From positions 1-12,004 of the forward strand of contig DATFXF010000383.1 of NCBI GenBank assembly GCA_035258565.1: a DNA stretch of 12,004 bases, written 5' to 3'. The stretch's first letter is position 1. The number at the start of each line of letters is the position of its first letter. The translations under genes were made by a program, and so were the position numbers. Source of the DNA: DATFXF01 sp035258565 (GTDB taxonomy: Bacteria; Acidobacteriota; Terriglobia; Acidiferrales; UBA7541). This document shows positions 5,583 through 12,004 of this stretch, one piece after another. The notes under the pieces were generated by a model, which worked only from the letters and a program-made list of their open reading frames with translations, did no database searches and was not told where the DNA came from.

Positions 5583-6899
5583 ATGACAACTCAGCCCAAG
5601 CCTGGCGCCAGCCGCAGTGAAGAGGTAATCCGCAAACACCAGGAGTACCTCTGGCCCGTCGTGGCTCATTACTACAAGCAGCCGCTGGTCGCCGATCGCG
5701 GCCAAATGCAGTACCTGTGGGACCTCGAGGGACGGAAGTACCTCGACTTCTTTGGCGGCATCGTGACCATCTCCGTGGGCCACGCCAATCCCAAGGTGAC
5801 GAGCAAGATCAAGGCTCAGGTGGACCGGCTGCAGCACACCTCCACGCTCTATCCGAACGAGGCCATTGTCGCCCTAGCCGAGAAACTGGCCGCGATTACC
5901 CCTGGCAAGCTGCAGAAGAGCTTCTTTACCAATTCGGGCACGGAAGCGAACGAGGCCGCCATTCTCCTTGCCCGCATGGCCACCGGCTGCTTCGACGTCG
6001 TGGCGCTGCGGCACGCCTACTCCGGCAGCTCGCAGCTCGCCAAGGCGGCCACCGGCCAGGCCCCCTGGCGTAAGGCTGGCGTGATCAGCGTGGGCATCGC
6101 GCACGCCATCAATCCCTACTGCTATCGCTGCCCGCTCGGCCTTAAGTATCCCGACTGCGGTGTGGCCTGCGCCAAGGATGTGGAGAACCTGATCCAAACA
6201 GGCACCAGTGGCCAGATCGCCGCATTCATCGCCGAGCCGATTCAGGGAGTCGCCGGGTTCGTCACGCCGCCGCCGGAGTATTTCCGGATGGTCTTCAAGA
6301 TCGTCAAGAAGTACGGCGGGCTGTTCATCTCTGACGAGGTGCAAACCGGCTTCGGCCGTACCGGAAAAAAATGGTTCGGCATCGAGCAATGGGAGGTCAC
6401 ACCAGATATCATGACCTGCGCAAAGAGCATGGCCAACGGCGTGCCCGTCGGCGCCACGATTAGCACCTCGGAGATCGCCGACTCGTTCCAGGGCTTGACG
6501 ATTTCCACCTTTGGCGGCAACCCGGTGACAGCGGTCGCTGCGCGCGCGACGATCGAAGTGATCGAAGAGGAGGAACTCCGCGAAAACGCGCACGCGGTAG
6601 GCGCCCACCTGCGGCAAAACCTCGAAGGCCTCCAGGAAAAATACCCGCTTATCGGTGACGTCCGCGGTATGGGCTTGATGCAGGCCCTCGAACTCGTGAA
6701 AGATCGCGAAACCAAAGAGCCCGCGCCCGACGAGACCGCGCAGTTGATGGAGCGCGCCCGCGACCATGGCCTGCTGATCGGCAAAGGCGGCCTGTACGGC
6801 AACGTGATCCGCCTCGCGCCTCCGCTCAATATTTCGAGAGCCGACGTCGACGAGGCCATCCGCCTGCTGGGCAAGTCACTGGCAGAGGTCTGCTCCTAG
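5583..6899 (+). CDS. Class III aminotransferase, AGXT2-like (beta-alanine / alanine-glyoxylate type)
   Basis: This 438-residue fold-type I PLP aminotransferase of class III resembles mammalian AGXT2 throughout. Landmarks are YLDFFGGIVTISVGH (53-67), NSGTEANEAA (117-126) for the cofactor phosphate, Glu218 in the AEPIQG segment, ISDEVQTGFGRTG with Asp251, Lys281 (CAKSM) for the Schiff base, STFGGNP (308-314) and GDVRGMGLM (358-366). AGXT2-type enzymes move the amino group of beta-alanine, beta-aminoisobutyrate or alanine to pyruvate or glyoxylate. After beta-ureidopropionase, the likely products are malonate semialdehyde or methylmalonate semialdehyde. An insert at 178-197 has four cysteines (180, 183, 192, 196) in a C-x2-C then C-x3-C arrangement. 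AAAGGA stands 8 bases before the ATG. 4-Aminobutyrate aminotransferase is an alternative substrate assignment. The last codons and 3' flank are shared with the permease gene (see the repeat entries). Confidence 0.93.
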   Translation: MTTQPKPGASRSEEVIRKHQEYLWPVVAHYYKQPLVADRGQMQYLWDLEGRKYLDFFGGIVTISVGHANPKVTSKIKAQVDRLQHTSTLYPNEAIVALAEKLAAITPGKLQKSFFTNSGTEANEAAILLARMATGCFDVVALRHAYSGSSQLAKAATGQAPWRKAGVISVGIAHAINPYCYRCPLGLKYPDCGVACAKDVENLIQTGTSGQIAAFIAEPIQGVAGFVTPPPEYFRMVFKIVKKYGGLFISDEVQTGFGRTGKKWFGIEQWEVTPDIMTCAKSMANGVPVGATISTSEIADSFQGLTISTFGGNPVTAVAARATIEVIEEEELRENAHAVGAHLRQNLEGLQEKYPLIGDVRGMGLMQALELVKDRETKEPAPDETAQLMERARDHGLLIGKGGLYGNVIRLAPPLNISRADVDEAIRLLGKSLAEVCS

Positions 6900-6934
6900 G
6901 CTCCCGAACTGCGCCCCGCCGGTCCTGCCGCGTG
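6881..6934 (+). repeat. Copy A of a repeat spanning the aminotransferase stop codon and 3' flank
   Basis: GGCAGAGGTC (6881-6890) ends 6 bases before the TAG, and a 21-base block (6914-6934) follows the stop. Both blocks recur in the same order around the permease stop at 11048-11097; the 21-base block differs at one base only. By hand alignment 42 of 49 aligned columns agree, with one 1-base and one 5-base gap. The 21-base block can fold into a 5-pair stem with one bulge and a TCCTG loop; the one differing base lies in that loop. Confidence 0.75.
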
Positions 6935-6982
6935 GACCAAAGATCTCGGCAGGGCCGATCGACACAGACGAACTCTCAGGCG

Positions 6983-7333
6983 TCAGCGGGACGATTCGGT
7001 GTGGCGGTTGGTCTCGCGGATGTAAGTCGCGAAGTTACGTCCGGCAAAGGAAATGCCCGAGCTGACGCGACCGGTCACCCGAACGCGGGCGCCTTCGCTC
7101 GGCACGCCGCGGGTGGTGATGACCGCGATGCGGCCGGTGCCGTCGTCCACTTCATAGCCGCCCTCGCCCAGCACGCCAAAGGAGGTCACGACCCGCCCGA
7201 CGATGGTGACTTCCCTATCCCGGAAGCGGCCCGGGTCAGCATTGATGTCCGCGATCGTCGTGCGCTGGCAGCCTGCCACTAGAAGCGTCACAACAGCGAG
7301 CGTGATTCGTACGAGAGTCCTCGATGGCCTCAT
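6983..7333 (-). CDS. Small lipoprotein with an OB-fold-like domain
   Basis: This 116-residue protein begins with a lipoprotein signal peptide: basic residues (Arg2, 5, 9), a hydrophobic core and the lipobox VAGC with Cys22 as the lipid-modified residue. The mature part (from about 25) reads IADINADPGRFRDREVTIVGRV, then GGYEVDDGTGRIAVITTRGVP and ARVRVTGRV, a pattern of short strands typical of single-stranded-DNA-binding-like OB folds found in exported bacterial proteins. It would sit on the periplasmic side of a membrane. The role is unknown. The open frame extends upstream to 7609, but the ATG at 7333-7331 has AGGAGG 5 bases before it and opens directly into the signal peptide. The gene points against the pathway genes on both sides: convergent with the aminotransferase and divergent from the aldehyde dehydrogenase. 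Confidence 0.85.
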   Translation of the reverse strand: MRPSRTLVRITLAVVTLLVAGCQRTTIADINADPGRFRDREVTIVGRVVTSFGVLGEGGYEVDDGTGRIAVITTRGVPSEGARVRVTGRVSSGISFAGRNFATYIRETNRHTESSR

Positions 7334-7356
7334 CGCTGCCTCCTGAAGATCCGGCA

Positions 7357-7371
7357 CCCCACCGCGTGGGG
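7357..7371. other. Perfect 6-pair hairpin between the lipoprotein and aldehyde dehydrogenase genes
   Basis: CCCCAC (7357-7362) and GTGGGG (7366-7371) form a perfect stem around a 3-base loop, 24 bases upstream of the lipoprotein ATG. There is no T tract, so it is not an obvious terminator. It might be an operator or part of the lipoprotein leader. The rest of the 222-base divergent gap holds TTGACC at 7451-7456, a good -35 for the dehydrogenase gene, but only a poor -10 (CACCAT, 7474-7479). Confidence 0.35.
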
Positions 7372-7555
7372 ACGCTGTCCAGTCTAACGCAGGTTCCCGC
7401 GCCTTACTACTCCCGCCTGCGCGTCTTGGCCCGGGCACGACCGCCGCCTCTTGACCTTTGGCGCGGCAGGCTTCACCATTCCTCGAAGCTCGCGAATCTG
7501 GTGATTCCCGCGCCCGCCTTTGCTCCGCGCGGTGCCGGGAGGACAGGACGGGATC

Positions 7556-9052
7556 ATGGCTACGGCGACGACTACGGCTCAAGTTTGCCGCAACTTCATC
7601 AACGGACATTGGGTGGAATCGCGCTCCACGCGCACTGTCGAACGGCGCAACCCTGCCAACCTCGACGAATTGATCGGCCTGGCTCCGCTTTCGACGCGCG
7701 AGGAGACCCGCGAGGCCATTGCGGCGGCGCGAGCTGCATTTGCCTCCTGGCGGGATACCCCCGCCCCCGCGCGCGGGCGCGTGATCGCCCGGGCGGCACT
7801 ATTGATGGAGCAGCAGAAAGAGGATCTGGCGCGGATGTTGACGCGCGAAGAGGGCAAGGCACTCAAGGACTCGCTCGGCGAGGTGCAGAAGTCCATCAAC
7901 ATCCTGGAATTCATGGCCGGCGAGGCGCGGCGCATCGGCGGCGAAACGCTGCCCTCAGAGTTGCCCAAGAACTTTGCCTATACCCTCAAGCAACCGTTGG
8001 GCGTCGTCGCCGCCATCACCCCATGGAATTTTCCGGTGTCCATTCCGGTCTGGAAGATTTCGCCGGCGCTCATCGCCGGGAATACCGTCGTCTTCAAGCC
8101 TGCCACGCTCACGCCGTTGACCGGCGCCAAGGTCGTGGAAATCTTTGAACAGGCCGGCGTGCCGGCGGGCGTGCTGAACATGGTGGTGGGCTCGGGCGGC
8201 GAAGTGGGTGACGAACTGCTCCAGCATCCGGAGGTGCGCGCGGTCTCGTTCACTGGATCGAACGAGGTCGGCAGTGAACTCTACGCGCAAGGCGCGCGTA
8301 AGATGAAAAAGTGCCAATGCGAGATGGGCGGCAAGAATCCACTGGTGATTCTCGCGGATGCAGATTTGCCGCTGGCCGTCGAATCGGTCGTGTTCGGCGC
8401 GTTCGCCTCGACCGGGCAGCGCTGCACGGCCACGAGCCGCGTGGTCGTGGAAGAAAAAGTGGCCGACCGATTCGTCGAGATGCTCGTCGAGCGCGCGAAG
8501 AAATTCAAAGTGGGCAACGGGCTCGAACCGGGCGTGGAGATGGGCCCGGCAGTGGACGAAGCGCAACTCAAGACCGATTTGCGATACATCGAACTCGGCA
8601 AGAAGGAAGCCAAGCTGCGGCTTGGTGGCGAGCGGCTCACCGGGCCGGAACACGCCCGCGGCTACTTCGTCGCGCCGACCATCTTCGATCAGGTAGCCGC
8701 GGCGAGCTCCATCGCCCAGGATGAGATTTTTGGCCCCGTGCTTTCGGTGATTCGGGTGCGCGATTTCGACGAGGCGCTGCGCGTGGCAAACTCCGTGCGC
8801 TACGGCCTTTCGAGCTCACTGTACACGAACGACGCGGCAAAGATCTTCGAGTTCATTGACCGCATCGAGACCGGAATCACCCACATCAACTCTCCAACCG
8901 TCGGCGGCGAGGCACAGCTTCCCTTCGGCGGGATGAAAGCCACCGGCATCGGCCTGCGCGAGATGGGCCGGGTGGCGATCGACTTCTACACCGAGCTAAA
9001 AACCGTGTACATCGACTACACCGGCCGCAAGCGCGAATCCAGCATCTATTAA
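7556..9052 (+). CDS. NAD(P)-dependent aldehyde dehydrogenase (hydrolytic type)
   Basis: This 498-residue protein has the full set of aldehyde dehydrogenase signatures: PWNFP with Asn158, KPA with Lys181 for the cofactor, FTGSNEVG (232-239), EMGGKNP with the general base Glu256, GQRCTATSR with the nucleophile Cys290, and EIFGP (390-394). Keeping Glu256 in an EMGGKNP context marks a hydrolytic enzyme that yields a free acid, unlike CoA-acylating methylmalonate-semialdehyde dehydrogenases. QRCTATSR is frequent in alpha-ketoglutarate-semialdehyde dehydrogenases and related semialdehyde oxidisers. In this setting it may oxidise malonate semialdehyde or methylmalonate semialdehyde, but the substrate is not readable from sequence. 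The ATG at 7556 follows a GGGAGGACAGGACGGG stretch; starting earlier, at 7520, would add 12 unconserved residues. A secreted small protein gene begins 32 bases downstream, and the permease follows it, so the three may be one operon. Confidence 0.93.
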   Translation: MATATTTAQVCRNFINGHWVESRSTRTVERRNPANLDELIGLAPLSTREETREAIAAARAAFASWRDTPAPARGRVIARAALLMEQQKEDLARMLTREEGKALKDSLGEVQKSINILEFMAGEARRIGGETLPSELPKNFAYTLKQPLGVVAAITPWNFPVSIPVWKISPALIAGNTVVFKPATLTPLTGAKVVEIFEQAGVPAGVLNMVVGSGGEVGDELLQHPEVRAVSFTGSNEVGSELYAQGARKMKKCQCEMGGKNPLVILADADLPLAVESVVFGAFASTGQRCTATSRVVVEEKVADRFVEMLVERAKKFKVGNGLEPGVEMGPAVDEAQLKTDLRYIELGKKEAKLRLGGERLTGPEHARGYFVAPTIFDQVAAASSIAQDEIFGPVLSVIRVRDFDEALRVANSVRYGLSSSLYTNDAAKIFEFIDRIETGITHINSPTVGGEAQLPFGGMKATGIGLREMGRVAIDFYTELKTVYIDYTGRKRESSIY

Positions 9053-9084
9053 GCCGCGCAAGCAGGAGCGGAGGGCGTCGAAGC

Positions 9085-9519
9085 GTGCTCTTGCACCTCA
9101 AGCCGACTCTTCCACTCGCGCTTACCATCACGGTAGGCAGCGCCCCCGCGGCGGCAAGAATCGTTTGGAAGCCACTGGAGAATGCGGTGCTGAAAATTGA
9201 CGAGCGCCCGGCCAAGATCTGGAACGTCTATCGTGCCGAGAAAAAGGACCACCTGCTGCTCGTCACCCTGGGCAGGCGCTTCCTGATGTTCGACATCAAG
9301 GGACGCGAAATCTACGAGCTCGATCCCACCAAGCTCGAGCAGAAAGACAACGAGCTCCTCTGGCATGAGGCCGACAAGCCCGCCAAGCCCCTACCCACGG
9401 CCGACTGGGTGGTGCGCGACGCGGGGCGCGCGCGGCGGATTCGCGCGCGCCTGGCTGACGAAGGCCGCGTGCTCGAAGTGCAGGTGCCTGTCACCCAGGA
9501 CTTTCGCTCCGTCTATTGA
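9085..9519 (+). CDS. Small putative exported protein of unknown function
   Basis: I do not recognise this 144-residue protein. It starts with GTG; GGAGCGGAGGG lies 9 bases upstream, and a TTG two codons on is an alternative. The first 24 residues look like a signal peptide (one Lys, a hydrophobic stretch LPLALTITVG, then SAPAAA before Arg25), though it is not a strongly charged one. The rest is rich in charged residues with strand-like blocks: KIWNVYRAEKKDHLLLVTLG, RFLMFDIKGREIYELDP and, after a Lys/Pro-rich hinge, WVVRDAGRARRIRARLADEG. Tandem strands of this kind suggest a small beta-sandwich or barrel. The gene is tightly placed, 32 bases after the aldehyde dehydrogenase and 83 before the permease, all on the same strand, so it is probably cotranscribed with them. 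Confidence 0.7.
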   Translation: MLLHLKPTLPLALTITVGSAPAAARIVWKPLENAVLKIDERPAKIWNVYRAEKKDHLLLVTLGRRFLMFDIKGREIYELDPTKLEQKDNELLWHEADKPAKPLPTADWVVRDAGRARRIRARLADEGRVLEVQVPVTQDFRSVY

Positions 9520-9532
9520 GTGCATGATCGAG

Positions 9533-9588
9533 CCAGGCAAAGAGACCTCCTTCGAGAGTTTCGAGTTTTGTTTTTCGCTGCTGCCTGG
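9533..9588 (+). other. Inverted repeat and T-rich tract in the permease leader
   Basis: CCAGGCA (9533-9539) and TGCCTGG (9582-9588) are perfect 7-base inverted repeats with a 42-base loop that contains two TTCGAG copies and a T-rich run near 9567-9576. The element ends 14 bases before the permease ATG, which lacks a clear ribosome binding site. It could be a leader structure controlling translation or a weak attenuator; the long loop makes either uncertain. Confidence 0.3.
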
Positions 9589-9602
9589 TAGCATCCGCGG
9601 AA

Positions 9603-11066
9603 ATGACGACCGCGCCTGACTCCGCCGGAGCCACCGAGCCGCGTCGCACGGCGCTCGACCTGGAGACCATCCGCACCAGTTTCCTCTACAACGAAGACCT
9701 GGCACCGGTGCCGGCCGAACGCCGCAGTTGGGGCACCTACAACTACGCCGCGCTTTGGATCGCCATGAGCGTGAACATCCCCACCTACATGCTGGCGAGC
9801 GGCATGATTGCCGGCGGAATGAACTGGAAGCAGGCCATCCTCACAGTGTTTCTCGGCAATGTGCTGGTGCTGATTCCGATGCTGCTCAATGCGCACGCCG
9901 GCGCGCGCTACGGAATTCCCTTCCCCATCTTCGCGCGCTCGTCGTTCGGCGTGCTCGGGGCGAACTTGCCAGCGCTCCTGCGGGCGCTGGTGGCCTGCGG
10001 CTGGTTCGGCATTCAGACCTGGATTGGCGGCGAGGCCATCAATGCCTTGCTCGTGGCGGTGGCGCCCGGCTGGAAGAATTTCCCTCTGGGCGTGCCGGTC
10101 TGCTTCGCGGCCTTCTGGCTGCTGCACGTAGCGGTCATCGTCCGCGGGATCAAGACGATTCGATTCCTCGAGGGGATCACCGCGCCATTTCTCCTGCTGA
10201 TCGGGCTGGTGCTGCTGCTCTGGGCGCGCACCAAGGCTGGAGGTTTCGGTCCGATGCTCGCCGCTCCCTCAAGGTTCCAAACATTCAGCGAGTTTTTCCG
10301 TTTCTTCATCCCCTCGCTTACCGGCGTGGTCGGCTTCTGGGCCACGGTTGCGCTGAACATCCCCGATTTCACGCGCTACGCCCGCAGCCAGCGCGCGCAG
10401 ATGCTTGGACAGGCACTGGGGCTGCCCACAACGATGACGTTTTATTCTTTCATCGGCATCGCGGTGACCTCCGCGACGGTGATTATCTTCGGCGAGGCGC
10501 TCTGGGACCCGGTGGCCGTACTCAGCCGGCTCGGCCACCCCGCTGCCGTGGTCCTGGCGATGATTGCCCTGCTGCTCGCAACGCTGAACGTCAACATTGC
10601 TGCCAATGTCGTTTCACCCGCCAACGATTTCTCGAACCTCTACCCGCGACGGATCAGTTTCCGCACTGGCGGGCTGATCACCTGCGTGCTGAGCATCGCC
10701 GTCTTCCAACCCTGGAAGCTGCTGGCGAACTACAGCAACTACATCTTCGGCTGGCTGGTGGGTTATTCGGGCTTTCTCGGGCCGATTGCCGGCGTGCTGA
10801 TCTCGGACTACTTCGTGCTGCGCAAGAAAATCATCCTAGTAGAGGACCTCTACCGGCGCGGCGGCTTTTATGAATTCTCCGGAGGGTTCAACTGGAACGC
10901 CATCGCGGCGCTCCTGGCAGGCGCGGGCGTGGCCTTCATAGGTGTCGCGTATCCGCCGCTGCGCGTGCTCTACAACTACGCCTGGTTTGTTGGCTTCGCA
11001 GTGAGTTTTCTTGCCTACTACGCGCTGATGTCGGGGCGCCAGCCGGTGGCAGAGGTCGCCAACTAA
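9603..11066 (+). CDS. NCS1-family nucleobase/hydantoin/allantoin-type cation symporter
   Basis: This 487-residue inner membrane permease has about 12 hydrophobic segments and is of the nucleobase:cation symporter-1 family. Family landmarks are SWGTYNYAALW (42-52), the LLNAHAGARYGIPFPIFARSS region (94-114), GWFGIQTWIGGEA (133-145), GFWATVALNIPDFTR (244-258) and NIAANVVSPANDFSN (331-345). Compared with the hydantoin transporter Mhp1, Trp134 and Gln138 match the Trp117/Gln121 pair, Trp246 the second stacking Trp220, and Asn331 or Asn335 the ring-binding Asn318. It therefore should bind a planar ring such as uracil, thymine, hydantoin or allantoin. Which one is not decidable, but the beta-ureidopropionase nearby favours a pyrimidine or hydantoin. 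The ATG has no strong ribosome binding site. It is the last gene of the plus-strand row, and its stop region repeats that of the aminotransferase gene. Confidence 0.94.
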   Translation: MTTAPDSAGATEPRRTALDLETIRTSFLYNEDLAPVPAERRSWGTYNYAALWIAMSVNIPTYMLASGMIAGGMNWKQAILTVFLGNVLVLIPMLLNAHAGARYGIPFPIFARSSFGVLGANLPALLRALVACGWFGIQTWIGGEAINALLVAVAPGWKNFPLGVPVCFAAFWLLHVAVIVRGIKTIRFLEGITAPFLLLIGLVLLLWARTKAGGFGPMLAAPSRFQTFSEFFRFFIPSLTGVVGFWATVALNIPDFTRYARSQRAQMLGQALGLPTTMTFYSFIGIAVTSATVIIFGEALWDPVAVLSRLGHPAAVVLAMIALLLATLNVNIAANVVSPANDFSNLYPRRISFRTGGLITCVLSIAVFQPWKLLANYSNYIFGWLVGYSGFLGPIAGVLISDYFVLRKKIILVEDLYRRGGFYEFSGGFNWNAIAALLAGAGVAFIGVAYPPLRVLYNYAWFVGFAVSFLAYYALMSGRQPVAEVAN

Positions 11067-11097
11067 ACTCCACGAACCCCGCCGGTCTTGCCGCGTG
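11048..11097 (+). repeat. Copy B of the repeat spanning the permease stop codon and 3' flank
   Basis: GGCAGAGGTC (11048-11057) again ends 6 bases before the stop (TAA), and the 21-base block (11077-11097) again follows it. Beyond the block, CTCGGAGGG (11109-11117) resembles CTCGGCAGGG (6945-6954) at nearly the same distance in copy A. The block can form a hairpin with a TCTTG loop and may serve as a weak bidirectional terminator between the permease and the convergent NADH dehydrogenase gene. Confidence 0.75.
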
Positions 11098-11124
11098 CCT
11101 TTCTGGAGCTCGGAGGGAAAGAAC

Positions 11125-12004
11125 TCAACGGACATCCTCCTCGGTGCTGCAGGGCTTCGTGCGGCTCGGGCGCCGCACAATAGAAGCATCGCGCGGGAAA
11201 ACGGCTGCGAGCGACCAATCCACAGCGACCTGGAGCTGCTTCTTCAGTCCCACCAGCTTGAACAGGTGCACCGCATTCCAAAAGAGCCACGCGAAATAGC
11301 CGCTGAACCGGATCCCTGCCACATTCACTACCGCATAGTTCATCCCTAGCGAAACGAGCATGCCCTCGGACACGTAGCGATAACTTTCCAGTGCCTCGCC
11401 GCGCTCGAGGTGTGCAATATTGCGGGCGGCCAGACGCCCCTGCGCAATCGCCACCGGTGCGACCCGCGGGGCGTCAGCGGCGGTGGTGGCGGCCGCAGCG
11501 TCGCCGATGACGAAGACCTCCGGATGCGCTTCGAGTTGCAAGTGCTCATTCACGCAGGCTCGGCCGATGCGGTCGTGCGGCCCCGGCAGCACCTCGACCA
11601 GCTCATGCGCACGTACTCCAGCCGTCCAGATCACCGTCTCGGCGCGGAGGATCTCCTCGCCGTTCACCTCCACGCCATCGGGCATCGAGCGCGTGACGCG
11701 AGCGTTCGTGCGCACCTCGATGCCCTCGACCCTGAGTCGCCTCAGGGCGTGCGCGGCCAGCCGCGGGTGGATGCCCCGCAGGACCTCCTGGGCGGCCTCC
11801 AGCACGACCAGCTGAATCTCATCGGCCGAGATGCCGCGGTAGCGCCGAACGACATAGTGGAACAAGAAGTCGTGCAATTCGGTGATGAGCTCGACACCCG
11901 TGTAACCGGCGCCAACGATAACAAACGTCAACATCTGCTGGCGGGCGACCGGGTCGGTGGTGTAGTCGGCGCGCTCGCAAAGATCGAGAACGCGCTCGCG
12001 CAGC
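11125..12004 (-). CDS. ndh: Type II NADH dehydrogenase (NDH-2), partial: N-terminus beyond the window
   Basis: The visible 292 residues are the C-terminal two thirds of a single-subunit NADH:quinone oxidoreductase, a peripheral membrane flavoprotein of the respiratory chain that does not pump protons. The frame is open to the window edge, so the first FAD-binding Rossmann motif is missing. The second one, for NADH, is VIVGAGYTGVEL, about 27 residues into the visible part. TVIWTAGVRAHEL and VFVIGDAAAA (FAD contact) follow. The C-terminal membrane-anchoring region reads FAWLFWNAVHLFKLVGLKKQ, close to the stop. The ATG at 11934-11932 is internal and not the start. The gene converges on the permease gene with a 58-base gap and seems unconnected with the pyrimidine-type genes. 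Other NAD(P)/FAD oxidoreductases share the fold, but the HLFKLVG end favours NDH-2. Confidence 0.88.
   Translation of the reverse strand, partial: LRERVLDLCERADYTTDPVARQQMLTFVIVGAGYTGVELITELHDFLFHYVVRRYRGISADEIQLVVLEAAQEVLRGIHPRLAAHALRRLRVEGIEVRTNARVTRSMPDGVEVNGEEILRAETVIWTAGVRAHELVEVLPGPHDRIGRACVNEHLQLEAHPEVFVIGDAAAATTAADAPRVAPVAIAQGRLAARNIAHLERGEALESYRYVSEGMLVSLGMNYAVVNVAGIRFSGYFAWLFWNAVHLFKLVGLKKQLQVAVDWSLAAVFPRDASIVRRPSRTKPCSTEEDVR

Noticed and set aside
4537..5589. A 350-codon minus-strand frame opposite beta-ureidopropionase
   Set aside because: It mirrors a gene with an intact catalytic triad and shows no motif of its own; long antisense frames are common at this base composition.
7334..7609. 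A 92-residue N-terminal extension of the OB-fold lipoprotein
   Set aside because: It would bury the signal peptide and lipobox inside the protein, while the ATG at 7333 has AGGAGG at ideal spacing.
9728..10873. A 381-codon plus-strand frame inside the permease gene
   Set aside because: It is an out-of-frame reading of a G+C-rich gene whose own frame carries clear NCS1 motifs; the alternative is rich in Arg, Gly and His with no domain.
1..12004. CRISPR array, insertion sequence, integron, prophage or defence system
   Set aside because: I saw no regularly spaced repeats, transposase or integrase motifs, terminal inverted repeats or defence-type domains; the genes read as metabolic and envelope functions.

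Overview
The window is a G+C-rich bacterial chromosome segment coding on both strands, with no tRNA, rRNA, insertion sequence, phage gene or CRISPR array that I could find. The gene types fit a soil or environmental bacterium, and the style of several small proteins (a PilZ variant, an OB-fold lipoprotein, short secreted proteins) recalls Acidobacteriota. That taxonomic guess is inference; no marker gene in the window settles it.

Layout. From 267 to 1754 (+) lies a group II PLP decarboxylase that resembles animal aromatic amino acid decarboxylase, followed by a likely terminator hairpin. Convergent to it is a minus-strand block from 4421 down to 1957: a YihY/BrkB-type membrane protein, an unrecognised 89-residue protein, a PilZ-domain protein whose start overlaps the previous stop by 4 bases, and a GLYR-type beta-hydroxyacid dehydrogenase. 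A 139-base divergent region then leads into plus-strand genes: beta-ureidopropionase (4561-5463), an AGXT2-like class III aminotransferase (5583-6899), an NAD(P)-dependent aldehyde dehydrogenase (7556-9052), a small putative secreted protein (9085-9519) and an NCS1 nucleobase/hydantoin-type permease (9603-11066). A minus-strand OB-fold lipoprotein gene (7333-6983) interrupts this row. The right edge holds the C-terminal part of a type II NADH dehydrogenase on the minus strand.

How the genes work together. The plus-strand row reads as the lower half of reductive pyrimidine degradation. NCS1 would import uracil, thymine or a related ring. Beta-ureidopropionase would release beta-alanine or beta-aminoisobutyrate. 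The aminotransferase would give malonate semialdehyde or methylmalonate semialdehyde, which the dehydrogenases could oxidise or reduce. The first two enzymes, dihydropyrimidine dehydrogenase and dihydropyrimidinase, are not in the window. The aldehyde dehydrogenase is of the hydrolytic kind, not the CoA-acylating kind.

The two most striking observations are these. First, the aromatic decarboxylase has Phe where the catalytic Tyr332 of mammalian enzymes stands, the change known to turn such enzymes into aldehyde synthases. Second, a stretch of about 50 bases spans the last codons, stop and 3' flank of both the aminotransferase and the permease genes, although the proteins are unrelated.
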